From NCBI RefSeq assembly GCF_018129685.1, contig NZ_JAFCLG010000029.1, positions 1 to 59,997 on the forward strand: a stretch of 59,997 nucleotides of DNA, read 5' to 3'. Positions 26,177 through 35,843 of the stretch are shown in pieces. Numbering within the stretch: position 1 is the stretch's first letter; each line of letters starts with the position of its first letter. The stretch comes from Bradyrhizobium manausense. GTDB taxonomy: Bacteria; Pseudomonadota; Alphaproteobacteria; Rhizobiales; Xanthobacteraceae. The notes beneath the pieces were generated by a model. The model did not search any database. It was not told the origin of the DNA and saw only the letters and a program-made list of their open reading frames with translations. The position numbers were made by a program, and so were the translations under genes.

Positions 26177-27379
26177 ATGAGACTGTCAGCTCGATTGGTC
26201 GCCGCGGCTGGCATTGCCTTCAACCTGCCGGCAGGCGCGCTCGCGCAAGATGTCCCGATGGTTCAATCGAGTTGCAAGCCCGCGACCGCCCGGATCGTTG
26301 ATCAGCCCAAGCCGACGGGCGGAAGCGCTATACCCGTCACGCCGGATGGGACCCATGCCATGCATCTTACTCTCGACGAGGAATTCAAGCAGCTCGATCG
26401 CAAGGTCTGGACGACAGCCGTCAGGCCGGCGAATGCGGGCGAACAGCAGGTCTACCTGGATAGCGAAGTGGAACTTGGACCGAAGGGGGGCCTTCGGTTG
26501 AGAGCGCGCCGCGAGCAGGCGTTTGGCAAGAGGTTCGTCGCCGGCGCAATTTCGAGCGTCATGGGGTTTGCACAATTATACGGCCATTTCGAGATCAAGG
26601 CGAAGTTGCCCAAGGGCGCGGGCCTCTGGCCGGCGTTCTGGCTCCTCCCCCTCGATCAGACTTGGCCTCCCGAAATAGACGTCTTCGAATTTCTCGGAAG
26701 ACAACCGAGGTCGTTGTACCAAAGCTTTCACTGGAGAACACCGGCAGGCAACGGTCAAAAGGTCTTCGACAGCGGCCCTCTTCACAACATCGACTTTTCC
26801 GACAGCTATCATGTGTTCGCCGTCGATTGGCGACCAGAGTTCATGGTGTTCTCGATCGATGGCAAAGAGAGTTGGCGGGCGACGGAGAAGATTCCCGACA
26901 AGGCGATGTATCTGATTGCGAACCTTGCCCTCGGCGGAGGCTGGGCCGGTTCACCGCCCGACGATCTGGGCTTTCCAGTTTATCTGGATATCGCGTACAT
27001 TCGAGCGTTCCAATATGATGATCTAGCCGATCGAGAGCCGGCGATAATGGAGTTCGGCCCAACGGAGATCCAGATGCCAGGCCCAGAATCGGCGAACGCA
27101 AAATTCGTGGGAGTCTTGCGCACCGGCCGCCAAGACCTCGATCAAGCAACCGTACATCTTTGGGTGCAGGATGCTGCAGGAGAGCACATTTTCTATCATT
27201 CCTACACTCGCTTGTCTCATCTTGGCGGATCTGGAGCGTATGCCTATTGCATCAACATACCGACGGCGAACCTCGCCGCCGACACTTACGGCATCAAGCT
27301 CGCCGCATTTACGCAAAACAAGAAGATCTTTCTTGCTTTGGCCAACCGCTTGGTGGTCGCCGGTCAAGACAAAAAATAG
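26177..27379 (+). CDS. secreted GH16-family glycanase
   Basis: A 400-residue protein with a Sec signal peptide (residues 1-24, A-L-A-Q). The GH16 domain (about 60-280) has the catalytic signature E166-I-D168-V-F-E171, with nucleophile and acid/base glutamates, and the substrate-cleft W-P-A-F-W-L-L-P. GH16 enzymes cleave beta-linked glucans or galactans; in rhizobia ExoK trims the exopolysaccharide. The C-terminal 120 residues form an extra, unidentified domain. ATG 26177 was chosen because the signal peptide begins there. Its stop is one base from that of the convergent polymerase gene. Confidence 0.85.
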   Translation: MRLSARLVAAAGIAFNLPAGALAQDVPMVQSSCKPATARIVDQPKPTGGSAIPVTPDGTHAMHLTLDEEFKQLDRKVWTTAVRPANAGEQQVYLDSEVELGPKGGLRLRARREQAFGKRFVAGAISSVMGFAQLYGHFEIKAKLPKGAGLWPAFWLLPLDQTWPPEIDVFEFLGRQPRSLYQSFHWRTPAGNGQKVFDSGPLHNIDFSDSYHVFAVDWRPEFMVFSIDGKESWRATEKIPDKAMYLIANLALGGGWAGSPPDDLGFPVYLDIAYIRAFQYDDLADREPAIMEFGPTEIQMPGPESANAKFVGVLRTGRQDLDQATVHLWVQDAAGEHIFYHSYTRLSHLGGSGAYAYCINIPTANLAADTYGIKLAAFTQNKKIFLALANRLVVAGQDKK

Positions 27380-27380
27380 A

Positions 27381-28634
27381 TCAGGCGTGTCCCTGCAACA
27401 CGGCTCTGCGCCCATAGTAGAACGCAACCAAATAGAGCGCATACCACGGGCTGAAAACCTGAAACAAATTGACGTCCTGGAACTGGACGACACAAAGCGA
27501 GATGATCAGGCCCAGATAATAACCCGCCGCATTGCTGGATCGCAGCCACGTCCATTTCGCGACGACCCAGATCATCGGAGGCATCACGATGAGAGCACTG
27601 CACGCCCCTATCCAACCAAGCTCGACGAGCATTTCAAAGAAAAGGTTGTGAAAGTGAAACCCCGAACGTGCGGTCAATCGAAATCTGTCCCACAAGAACT
27701 CTGCCGCGGAATGCCCGGGCACCCAGAATGCCTGATAACCCGTTCCAAATATGGGATGTTCGTCCGAAAACCGAGCGGCCCAATACCAAAGCTCGGTTCT
27801 GCCCGTCAGAGTGCTGTCTTTACCGACAAGCCGCAGCAAATCGTCGCCGGCGAACATCAGAAGCAACGGAATAACGGCCACCAGAACGATTCCAACAAGG
27901 CAAGCGCAGAGGATATACACGCGCTGCTGCCTAGCCGGAACCAGTTGGATGAAGAGATATCCGGCGATGATTGCACCGCCGATCATTGACGCCACCAACT
28001 GGCCCACCGATCGGGCCGCCACCGAGGTGACAAGCCCAACCGCGCAACTGGCTATCGAGACCAACCGAACGGGTGAGTTCGTTCCCCTTGAAAGAGCTAT
28101 GAAGAGGGACGCCAAGAACATCTGTGCCCCGCAGGCGCCCAGCGTGTTCTTATTGGTGTAAATGCCGGCTAGCGAGACAACCCCTGTCAAGCCATCGACT
28201 TGCCGGTGACGAACGACCAAACTCAACAACACCGCTAGGCCAGTAACTAGCCCGGCTGTCCCGACGAAAGCCCGAGGCGTAGTGGCCTGTGCCGCAACTA
28301 GCACCAACCCGGTGGTCAGGCAGAGCTCGACGCTCATGCGGAGGGTCAGATCCGGCTCAGAGGACCAGACGACAGACGCGAGCGCGAGGAGCGGAACGAA
28401 CCACGGGAGCCAACCGGCGATTGCGATGGCCTCTTTCAGGTTCGCGAAGCTCCTGAGGCAGTATACGAGCGAGCAGCCAAGTGCGCCGAAAATGATGACC
28501 GGCCCAATAGCTTCGTTGAACACCAAACCGGCAAAGGTAAGAAGTCCGCACCACCATCCCAGCGTAAGAAATGGCACCTTGGATGCGGCTCGGAATTCTC
28601 CGATTGCGTCTTCGCTGCTCGCTGCGTGTGCCAA
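27381..28634 (-). CDS. ExoQ/Wzy-like polysaccharide polymerase
   Basis: A 417-residue protein with about 11 membrane segments. It has the O-antigen ligase/polymerase landmarks G-I-Y-T-N-K-N-T-L-G, S-T-L-T-G-R-T-E-L-W, P-I-F-G-T-G-Y-Q-A-F-W and F-H-F-H-N-L-F-F-E-M in the large periplasmic loop. This is close in pattern to ExoQ, which polymerises repeat units in the periplasm. It is followed on the same strand, 8 bases upstream in coordinates, by the pyruvyl transferase gene, and the two probably form an operon. Confidence 0.82.
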   Translation of the reverse strand: MAHAASSEDAIGEFRAASKVPFLTLGWWCGLLTFAGLVFNEAIGPVIIFGALGCSLVYCLRSFANLKEAIAIAGWLPWFVPLLALASVVWSSEPDLTLRMSVELCLTTGLVLVAAQATTPRAFVGTAGLVTGLAVLLSLVVRHRQVDGLTGVVSLAGIYTNKNTLGACGAQMFLASLFIALSRGTNSPVRLVSIASCAVGLVTSVAARSVGQLVASMIGGAIIAGYLFIQLVPARQQRVYILCACLVGIVLVAVIPLLLMFAGDDLLRLVGKDSTLTGRTELWYWAARFSDEHPIFGTGYQAFWVPGHSAAEFLWDRFRLTARSGFHFHNLFFEMLVELGWIGACSALIVMPPMIWVVAKWTWLRSSNAAGYYLGLIISLCVVQFQDVNLFQVFSPWYALYLVAFYYGRRAVLQGHA

Positions 28635-28642
28635 GTGCTCTT

Positions 28643-29617
28643 CTACGACCCGTGATACCGTTTCAGATCCTCAAGTCTCCTTAACATACGGTCCTGATTG
28701 CGCGCCAGCAGCGCTCGATCGCTCAACCTCGCCGACTGCTGGGCGAGAGTTACGAGCGCTTCCGCGGTCAAATTAGGTGAGTAGTCGCTCCCGGCCAGCT
28801 TTCGCGCTCCCGGAACCGCTTTGACTGCTTTTTTAACCCACATCTTCAGGGTCGAATGTCTTGCTTGGGTCCGGCGGCCAAATTCCGCAAGACCGTCTTC
28901 CAGCGAAAATTTGACGGTGGTTCCGAACGGCTCTTGGCGCTTCCCGAATGTCACCACCGGTCCCTCGCTCGGCGGTGGAACTAAGGTAACCTCCAAGGGA
29001 ACGTCGATGGATGACGTCCAGTCGACCCACTTCGCTACCGAAAAATTCTTTGACGTCGCAAAGCTGCGCCAAGGCACGTCGTAGCTATCGGCAATGATGG
29101 CTCCGTGGAGAGATTCAGCCAGAACCAGCTTCGATTGCGCGATTTTCTCGATAACCTTAAGGGGAGTATCTCGTGGATCGATCACGTCGAACCCGGTCAA
29201 CTTTGCTACATCCTCCCATCCGCCATAATCTAGAGTTTGCCAATGAGGAACGATCGATATGCGACCTTGCGCTCTTCCCAATTGGGGCGGCCAAATGAGC
29301 GGAACAAGAATTGCGCCGTCGCTTATTGCCGCATCCTCGTCCAGACCAAGCGAATGTGCGGAGAGCGGACCTCGCACACACCAGTAGCGGACTTGGCGAT
29401 CGGCCCAGGAATCTACAGGGCAATCGCCAACGCCGCTCGAGAAGACATTGAGCTTCTTGAAAGGGAACGACGGAATTCCGATAATCGTGCCAATCCCGAC
29501 GAACGCCTCGTCAGACCGTCGGTCGTCAAGCACATCAGGAGCCAATTTGGTCCAAATTTCAGGGTTCAGATCGTCACCAAAATTGGGCAATCTGGATTGG
29601 TAGTATGCCAATTGCAT
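28643..29617 (-). CDS. polysaccharide pyruvyl transferase
   Basis: A 324-residue protein starting M-Q-L-A-Y-Y-Q-S-R-L-P-N-F-G-D-D-L-N, the usual start of the PS_pyruv_trans family (ExoV/WcaK/CsaB). Later family features are S-G-V-G, W-C-V-R-G-P-L-S-A and L-V-L-A-E-S-L-H-G-A-I-I-A-D-S. These enzymes transfer pyruvate from phosphoenolpyruvate to a sugar as a ketal, adding negative charge to the polymer. I chose ATG 29617; an earlier frame start at 29764 would overlap the divergent FkbM gene and add an unrelated tail. It lies just upstream of the polymerase gene on the same strand. Confidence 0.85.
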   Translation of the reverse strand: MQLAYYQSRLPNFGDDLNPEIWTKLAPDVLDDRRSDEAFVGIGTIIGIPSFPFKKLNVFSSGVGDCPVDSWADRQVRYWCVRGPLSAHSLGLDEDAAISDGAILVPLIWPPQLGRAQGRISIVPHWQTLDYGGWEDVAKLTGFDVIDPRDTPLKVIEKIAQSKLVLAESLHGAIIADSYDVPWRSFATSKNFSVAKWVDWTSSIDVPLEVTLVPPPSEGPVVTFGKRQEPFGTTVKFSLEDGLAEFGRRTQARHSTLKMWVKKAVKAVPGARKLAGSDYSPNLTAEALVTLAQQSARLSDRALLARNQDRMLRRLEDLKRYHGS

Positions 29618-29679
29618 CGATAATGCTCGGTTGCGCAGCCGCCTTGCTTTAAACAAGTGAACAGAATGGATCAACAAAA

Positions 29680-30573
29680 ATGGCGAAAAATATGAACTTG
29701 GGCTACATTTACAATCGGCTGCTGACTGAGGTCTCGCTGGCGGTGGAGCCTCGCTTTCAGACATTGGTCAATGGACGCACACTTTCTATTGTCGGCCGGG
29801 AGAGAGCGGTCGCTCATCTTGCATCGGATTGGCGGCCCAAATGGAAAGCACAACTCCTGCAACGTATCCTGAAGTTGCGCGAAGGCGCCTTCGTGGATAT
29901 TGGCGCCAATCTCGGTCAGACCCTTCTCGATTTCATGTCGAGCGCCAGTTCCCGCCGCTACGTGGGCTTTGAGCCGAATCTCAAATGTGTTGAGGTTCTC
30001 ACGGGAATTGTCGCTAGGAACGGCCTGACCAACGCCGAAATCGTGCCGGCCGGTCTGTCGTCCTCGACGCGTCTTCAGAAGCTCTTCATTGGTGACGACT
30101 CAAGAACCGATGAGGCTGCAACGATGGTTCGCGACCTGCGACCAGGCAGGCGAACAACGGTTCAGTGGGTGCCTTGCTTCAAGTTCGACGATTTGACCGA
30201 TCAGCTCAATTTGACGCAAATCGCAGCGATCAAGATCGATGTGGAGGGCTTCGAAGCCGAGGTGATCTCCGGAATGGCGGAGTCACTGAAACGGTTTCAG
30301 CCATGGATCATTTGCGAGGTTCTACTACGGGACAAGGAAGCCGATGCAAACTTCTACTCTGAGCGGTCAAGCAGGTTGATCAAACTGATCAACGAGACTA
30401 ACTATCGGGTTTTCCGTATCCTTAAAACGGCTGATGCGATGAGCGCGATCCGGCTGGAGCACGTGACGGAGTTTCCGAACGAAATTTGGACGCCCGAGCG
30501 ATCCGAGCAGTGCGACTATTTGTTCGCGCCTCGCGTCGCGTCCGAGTCCGAACTTGAAAAATTGTTCCGCTAG
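29680..30573 (+). CDS. FkbM-family methyltransferase
   Basis: A 297-residue protein. Residues about 70-215 are an FkbM-type SAM-dependent methyltransferase: F-V-D-I-G-A-N-L-G-Q-T (motif I), Y-V-G-F-E-P-N (motif II) and A-I-K-I-D-V-E-G-F-E (the FkbM signature). These enzymes O-methylate sugars or secondary metabolites. It is divergent from the pyruvyl transferase gene with 62 bases between. A role in capping or decorating the polysaccharide is inferred from context. The start at 29680 is supported by no strong site; ATG 29692 is an alternative. Confidence 0.82.
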   Translation: MAKNMNLGYIYNRLLTEVSLAVEPRFQTLVNGRTLSIVGRERAVAHLASDWRPKWKAQLLQRILKLREGAFVDIGANLGQTLLDFMSSASSRRYVGFEPNLKCVEVLTGIVARNGLTNAEIVPAGLSSSTRLQKLFIGDDSRTDEAATMVRDLRPGRRTTVQWVPCFKFDDLTDQLNLTQIAAIKIDVEGFEAEVISGMAESLKRFQPWIICEVLLRDKEADANFYSERSSRLIKLINETNYRVFRILKTADAMSAIRLEHVTEFPNEIWTPERSEQCDYLFAPRVASESELEKLFR

Positions 30574-30676
30574 ACCCAGCGCCGCTCGCCAACACTGGGA
30601 AAAGCACCGACCTAGAGAAGACATTCCGTACTTATGCAGACCTTTACCAAGGGGGCATCAGTACGGGAGTCGTTGC

Positions 30677-32956
30677 CTACACGAACATGTAGTCCGAATG
30701 CGCGAGCAGGTGGTACGTGCCATCGTGATTTGCCTGGACTGCAACGTTCAAGGTCCCTTCAACGTGGCCAGCGGCATCCACGACGTTATAGCTTTGCGTC
30801 TGGTGGGAGGCCGCGCTGACATATCCCTTGAAGGCCAGATCAGATCCAGCCGCAAAATTCTTGAACTTGAGCAGGTCGTGGCTGTTTGAGCCATCTGTGC
30901 CCTGGAAATAGAGAATGGTGTCGACCTGTCCACCCACACTGCCCTTGGGCATCCTGCCGCCGTCGAAGATAAACGTGTCCTGGCCGGATCCCGCCGAAAC
31001 GTTTGAGATGCCAGATCCAAATGTGACGACGTCTGTGCCACTTCCGAGATGAATCTTGTTGTTCCCGGATCCGGAATCGATCGCCACGTTCCCGTTTCCA
31101 GTATCGATGGTTTTATCGCCGCTCCCGGCGGAATAGACCAGCCCGGTCGCAACGTTGTTAGGCGCGAGGTTTACCGCACCCTTCACGCCATCGCCGGACA
31201 CAGTCGCGGCGACCGCGATATTCACCGTGGTGGCCGCCGACTGGCTGAATTGGTCGTACGCAATGTAGGTGAAGCTGTCGGTTCCGGCGAAACCATCCTT
31301 GGCGGTATACAGGAAAGAGCCATCAGCGTTCAGCTGGACGACACCGTGAGAGGCCGCGGAGCCCAATTTTGCCGAGAGAGCGACCCCATTCAGGTCCTTG
31401 TCGTTCGCCAACACCCCGTGCGCGGCATCTTCCGCCAGCTTGCTGCCGGTCGCCGAGTAGAGGTCAGCCATCGTTGAGGGCGCCTTGTGACCAGCGCTCC
31501 CGGTCTGGACGCTCGCATCAGTCGAATAGGTTGAAGCCGACACCGCCGCCGAAGTTGCGTATGTGCTGTCCGCCGAAGCGTAAGCCTTGACGTAGTCGAT
31601 CTTCATGCTCGCACTGGAATGGCCGTCTGCAGCCCCCGGCCAACTGCCGTTCGCGCCAACCGCGAGGTTGAGCAGCATGTACATGGGCTTGTTCATGTCG
31701 GCTGGAGTCGTGATCTTGCCGACAGCCACCCCGTCCACATAGTAGGTGACGAAGTCCTTCTCCCAATCCACGCCGTAGGTGTGGTATTCAGTAGTGGTGT
31801 TCGCCACATCGGCGACAACGGTATTGACGACGTTCGGACCACCAACCTTTGAGTGGGTGGACAGATATAGCGTCGACGCCTGCTGTCCGAGTTGTTCAAA
31901 AACATCCAACTCCGGCGGCCAGCTGCCGTCAGCGGGCAACAACCAAAACGCTGGCCAGAAGCCCGCGCCGGACGGGAGCTCCACCTTGGCCTCGAAGTAG
32001 CCGTAGAGTTGCGCGAAGGAATGCGCCGTCGTGATGACTCCGGAAGTGTAGGTCAGCCCGGAGCCGGCCGGCACGGATCCTGCTGCCGCAGGCGCAGCCG
32101 TAATGGACAGAACTCCCCCGCTGTCCTTGAACGGATTAACGCCTACGGAAGCATCTGAATAATACTCCGCCTCGTGGTTTGCAGAGATCGTTCGGGCGCT
32201 CACGTACTTCGTTTGCCAGACGGTGCCATTGCCGTCGGCCGATGCACTGAACGTATTGAACTCATCATCGAAGGTGAGTTTCATCTTCGACAAATCAATC
32301 GGAAATTCGAAATTCTTGGCGCTCAGTTGCGTCTCATTGACGTTACGCAAAATGACTGAGTCAGTAGCGCCGAGCTTGATCACCACGTCATTGCCGACCT
32401 GACTCATGTCGGCTTTGAGTGATTTGAAATCAAACGCTTGGAATCCCGAGATTCTGACCTGATCCTTGGTCGTGTCGAAATTGTAGATGACTTCGCTGCC
32501 GTACCCCTTCGACATGACGAATGTGTCAGGTCCTGCTCCTCCGACTAGCACGTCATTTCCCCCCATCCCGTCCAAGGTGATGGCGCCAGGACCATTGGCA
32601 ACCATAAGGTTCTGCAAACCGTTTCCATAACCGGTTGCATTTGTGCCGGTTATCGTAAGGTTCTCTACGTTCTCGGGCAGAGTGTAGGAGGCCGAATTAA
32701 CTGTTGCAACGACCGTATCGATACCCCCGCCTGGAAGTTCTACGACCTTGTCGGATGACGAATATACGTAATATGTGTCATCCCCATTTCCCCCCACGAG
32801 CGTATCGTGGCCGTTACCACGGATGATGTTACCACCTGACTTTCCCACGATGACCTGGGTCTGGGCGGTTGCCATGAAATGATTGGCACTCGGAACGTCC
32901 GAGCTCAACAGAGCCAACTGATCCTGAAAATCATGAAACGCCGACGCCTTAGCCAT
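30677..32956 (-). CDS. RTX-type secreted GH16 glycanase
   Basis: A 759-residue protein. No Sec signal peptide is seen. N-terminal RTX/calcium-binding repeats (about 38-66 and 128-145, for example G-G-N-G-D-D and G-G-N-D-V-L-V-G-G) precede a GH16 domain (about 225-495) with catalytic E349-L-D351-V-F-E354. Then come a cadherin-like domain (about 545-625) and a second glycine/aspartate repeat block (about 645-705). The extreme C-terminus is S-D-Y-M-F-V, an acidic residue followed by hydrophobic ones, as in type I secretion signals. It resembles ExsH of rhizobia. ATG 32956 follows GGTGGAG. Confidence 0.88.
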   Translation of the reverse strand: MAKASAFHDFQDQLALLSSDVPSANHFMATAQTQVIVGKSGGNIIRGNGHDTLVGGNGDDTYYVYSSSDKVVELPGGGIDTVVATVNSASYTLPENVENLTITGTNATGYGNGLQNLMVANGPGAITLDGMGGNDVLVGGAGPDTFVMSKGYGSEVIYNFDTTKDQVRISGFQAFDFKSLKADMSQVGNDVVIKLGATDSVILRNVNETQLSAKNFEFPIDLSKMKLTFDDEFNTFSASADGNGTVWQTKYVSARTISANHEAEYYSDASVGVNPFKDSGGVLSITAAPAAAGSVPAGSGLTYTSGVITTAHSFAQLYGYFEAKVELPSGAGFWPAFWLLPADGSWPPELDVFEQLGQQASTLYLSTHSKVGGPNVVNTVVADVANTTTEYHTYGVDWEKDFVTYYVDGVAVGKITTPADMNKPMYMLLNLAVGANGSWPGAADGHSSASMKIDYVKAYASADSTYATSAAVSASTYSTDASVQTGSAGHKAPSTMADLYSATGSKLAEDAAHGVLANDKDLNGVALSAKLGSAASHGVVQLNADGSFLYTAKDGFAGTDSFTYIAYDQFSQSAATTVNIAVAATVSGDGVKGAVNLAPNNVATGLVYSAGSGDKTIDTGNGNVAIDSGSGNNKIHLGSGTDVVTFGSGISNVSAGSGQDTFIFDGGRMPKGSVGGQVDTILYFQGTDGSNSHDLLKFKNFAAGSDLAFKGYVSAASHQTQSYNVVDAAGHVEGTLNVAVQANHDGTYHLLAHSDYMFV

Positions 32957-33369
32957 TTTTCTCCACCTGCACGAACTTTTTTCTGGCCTCATTCGTACAG
33001 GCGTCGAATTAAGTTCAAGTTTCGGAGAAGCCGCAGTTTGGTCCACGATGTTAATCACCTCGAAACTGCCTCCCGTATTCCAACGGACAAAAGGGCGGCA
33101 ATTTGCGGATCGTACCGTTTGTCAACCAAACCAATTAGCCTGAAGGCAACCAAATCGGCGCGTTTGCCGCGCACCGAAGTTCGGAGCTCGATGGCATAGA
33201 CAGCTTGCGGGCCTACGAGGCTGGAGAGGCGGCGTACCCATGACATCGGGCAAAGGACACGACTGTCGCTTCGTCTGCGCCGAACAAGAGCGGCCACCCC
33301 GGCTCGACGAGCATCAGCAGTCGGCTCCGCAGTGCGGCGTCAAGACACCGCCGCTCAGCGCGGATCGGC
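32957..33369. other. intergenic stretch, possible gene remnant
   Basis: About 410 bases upstream of the RTX-GH16 gene and past the 3' end of an acyltransferase gene. The minus strand has coding-like but broken frames (33055-33297, and 33213-33461 running into the acyltransferase gene) that I cannot match to a family. It could be a decayed gene. The promoter of the RTX-GH16 gene must lie at its left end. Confidence 0.3.
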
Positions 33370-34428
33370 TCAATTTCGAGCGCCTGACTTGATCCGATTG
33401 GACTCCAGGAGGCGCCTCGCTCTGGTCGAAAGAGGCCGCTCAATGAAGCGATAAATCGCAATACCCGCGATTATAGAGAGGCCGTAGGCCAAGATAATCA
33501 AGATCGCTGAAGCCAGCGACGACGCCAATAAACCCGAAGAGGCGGCCAGCTTACTTACGCCTTGCGTAACAAACGGGTGGCTCAAGTAGAGCGAATAGCT
33601 GGCTGCTCCGATCAGTTGCAAGCTATCGCCTGTTGCACTAACGCCGGCGCGTTCCAACACCAGCGCAGCGACCATCAATCCAGTGGCCGGTATAGCCGTC
33701 AGCGGCCAGACTGAGTTGTTTAGATGGGCGGCGAGTATTAAAGCGATGAAACCGCAGGGCAAAGCAACCATGGCGAGACGGGTGGCGCGCTGCGAGTTTG
33801 GTAACCTCGGATAGATCAGCCCCAAGATCATTCCAGGAATGAATTCGAGAATGATGGGACGAGTAATGAACCGGAGAGGGGCCGAGAGGTATTCTCGAAA
33901 TACGACGCCGAAGGTGACCATCGCGACGATCAGGCTCGCAACAGCAACCAATCGAGGCACCGGTTCGCGAACGAACAATCCCAGCGCGAACAGCACGTAA
34001 AAGAACATCTCGTAGTTCAGTGTCCAGCCCAGGAAGAGCACCGGACGCATCGTGCCATCGCCCCTAGTGTAAGGGATGAAGAGCAGCGATTTCACAAAAC
34101 CAGAAAGAGATGCCGTGGTATGAGCGAGCACGGATGGAAGGATCAACGCCAAAACGAACGTACACAAGGTAAGGAGCCAATAGAGCGGGACGATTCTCGC
34201 GATGCGATGCGCGAAAAAGGCAACCGGCCCAGAGTGCTTGAGGCCGGTCGTATACACCATGATGAAACCGCTAATGATGAAAAAGAGATCCACACCCGAG
34301 CCGAAGGCCTCGCGAACGTCACCCACGAATGGCCAAACCTGCCGAATTGAAGGAATAAGAAGCTCACAGTGGACATACACAACCATGAGCGCCGCAAGGG
34401 CACGGAGCGCTTGAACGTTTGCAAGCAT
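33370..34428 (-). CDS. ExoZ-like membrane acyltransferase
   Basis: A 352-residue integral membrane protein of the acyltransferase_3 family. It begins M-L-A-N-V-Q-A-L-R-A-L-A-A-L-M-V-V-Y-V-H, with the family histidine, then F-F-I-I-S-G-F-I-M and R-I-A-R-I-V-P-L-Y-W, and ends with Y-S-L-Y-L-S-H-P-F. About 10 membrane helices are visible. ExoZ acetylates succinoglycan; this protein probably acylates the polymer or repeat unit. ATG 34428 follows GGAAAG; TTG 34443 is an alternative five residues earlier. It is one of three such enzymes in the window. Confidence 0.85.
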   Translation of the reverse strand: MLANVQALRALAALMVVYVHCELLIPSIRQVWPFVGDVREAFGSGVDLFFIISGFIMVYTTGLKHSGPVAFFAHRIARIVPLYWLLTLCTFVLALILPSVLAHTTASLSGFVKSLLFIPYTRGDGTMRPVLFLGWTLNYEMFFYVLFALGLFVREPVPRLVAVASLIVAMVTFGVVFREYLSAPLRFITRPIILEFIPGMILGLIYPRLPNSQRATRLAMVALPCGFIALILAAHLNNSVWPLTAIPATGLMVAALVLERAGVSATGDSLQLIGAASYSLYLSHPFVTQGVSKLAASSGLLASSLASAILIILAYGLSIIAGIAIYRFIERPLSTRARRLLESNRIKSGARN

Positions 34429-34571
34429 GCAAGCACTTTCCAATGCTGAGCAGTGATAAGACCTAGTTAGTCAATTGTGACAACACGACGCTCCAACGGG
34501 AAGCCGCATGGAGGGCGGACCTGGAATGACTAGAGTCCGCCCTCCTCCGCCAGTTCTTAGCAAGCAGAGCG

Positions 34572-35564
34572 CTAGGTGAAATCGGACGCTCCAGCAGAAC
34601 TCGATTCGGCTTTCCAATCAGCTAGGGAGGCAGGGAGGTCGAACTTGTAGGAATATCCCCATTCGCGCAATCTTTTTGCGACGATGTTCGTCGAGTTCAT
34701 AAGCTTCATCACACGCTCGCGATTGATATCCGTTCGCCACCCCAGCTTGCCTATGAGCTCAAATGCCCAGGCGGCGATCATCATGAGCGAAATGGGCACG
34801 ACGATGCTGGGCCGCGTATAACCTGCCGTGCTGCAGAAAGCTTCGCAGATATCTTTACTCGTGGTTCGTTGGGGCTGAGCGAAGTTGTAAATGGCGACAC
34901 CTCGTCGCAAGTCCGACACGTAAAGCAGGGACCCGACGAGATCCTTTACATAACCGCAAGCCTTTACGGTATCGCTGCGACCTGGATAGAAAAAACGCCG
35001 ACCTGCCAACAGCTTGGCGAGGCGCGTAAAATTGCCTCGCTCGGTGAAACCGTAGATCACTGCTGGCCTTGCAACGATTAGCTGGCGCGACTCCGCATCT
35101 TCTTGCTGCCACAGTACGTGTATTCTTTCAGCTTGAAACTTAGAGCGGCCGTAGGCACTGACCGGCTCTAGAGCAGAATCTTCGTCCTTCGGCTCTTCGC
35201 TCGGCCCGTACACTGCGATCGAGCTTGTAAAGAAAATCCGGCGAGTTCCCCTTATTGCAGCAAATTCGCAGACGTTGACCGCCCCAAGTACATTGGTCCA
35301 GTAGTATTCCCAATCCTCATGGCCCGGGGTTGTATGGACCGCCGCCAGGTTGAATATGTCGAGGTCACCGGGCGGCACGAGATTCGGGGGGACGGAAGAA
35401 CGAACGTCGTGCGTGATGTAAACGACGCCCGGAACTCGAAACCGCGGCTCTGCAATGTCGATACTATACAACGCCTGGTGGGTTCCTTGCTCGCTAAGGT
35501 GCCGCAGCAAGTGCGAACCGATAAATCCTGCACCACCAAAAACTGCCGCATCTGCCGTGCTCAT
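34572..35564 (-). CDS. NAD-dependent sugar epimerase/dehydratase
   Basis: A 330-residue extended short-chain dehydrogenase with the NAD motif G-G-A-G-F-I-G near residues 10-16, F-T-S-S-I-A-V-Y-G and Y-G-R-S-K (Y-x3-K). ATG 35564 lies next to GGTGG; an earlier start (35603) would add 13 residues ahead of the usual family N-terminus. The substrate is not readable, but the protein is unlike the heptose-operon epimerase in its C-terminal half. It probably makes a nucleotide-sugar precursor. It lies divergently from the acyltransferase at 35844. Confidence 0.8.
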   Translation of the reverse strand: MSTADAAVFGGAGFIGSHLLRHLSEQGTHQALYSIDIAEPRFRVPGVVYITHDVRSSVPPNLVPPGDLDIFNLAAVHTTPGHEDWEYYWTNVLGAVNVCEFAAIRGTRRIFFTSSIAVYGPSEEPKDEDSALEPVSAYGRSKFQAERIHVLWQQEDAESRQLIVARPAVIYGFTERGNFTRLAKLLAGRRFFYPGRSDTVKACGYVKDLVGSLLYVSDLRRGVAIYNFAQPQRTTSKDICEAFCSTAGYTRPSIVVPISLMMIAAWAFELIGKLGWRTDINRERVMKLMNSTNIVAKRLREWGYSYKFDLPASLADWKAESSSAGASDFT

Positions 35565-35843
35565 TAAGCCACCATCAATTGCCGCATTCACCAGTATAAA
35601 CAACGCTGGCCGCAGCGATGTTCGACAAAGCAGGGCAACTCCTAGCCCGTAGAAGGTGAGCGATCAACTCGGTCGCGACAAATCGTGGCGATTAAGCCTA
35701 CTCAGGCCACGCGTAGCTCGGTACAACTTCGTACTGAATAGCTGTCGGGACAAGGAGCAGGCTGCAGGCAACCTCCTCGCGCTGGCAATTGGCGGCAACT
35801 TCGCTTTATATGATGGTAAATTCTCGGACAGAATCTAAACTCA

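Noticed and set aside
30634..32158. Several plus-strand open frames opposite the RTX-GH16 gene
   Set aside because: Shadow frames of a GC-rich coding region; they lack domains and ribosome binding sites.
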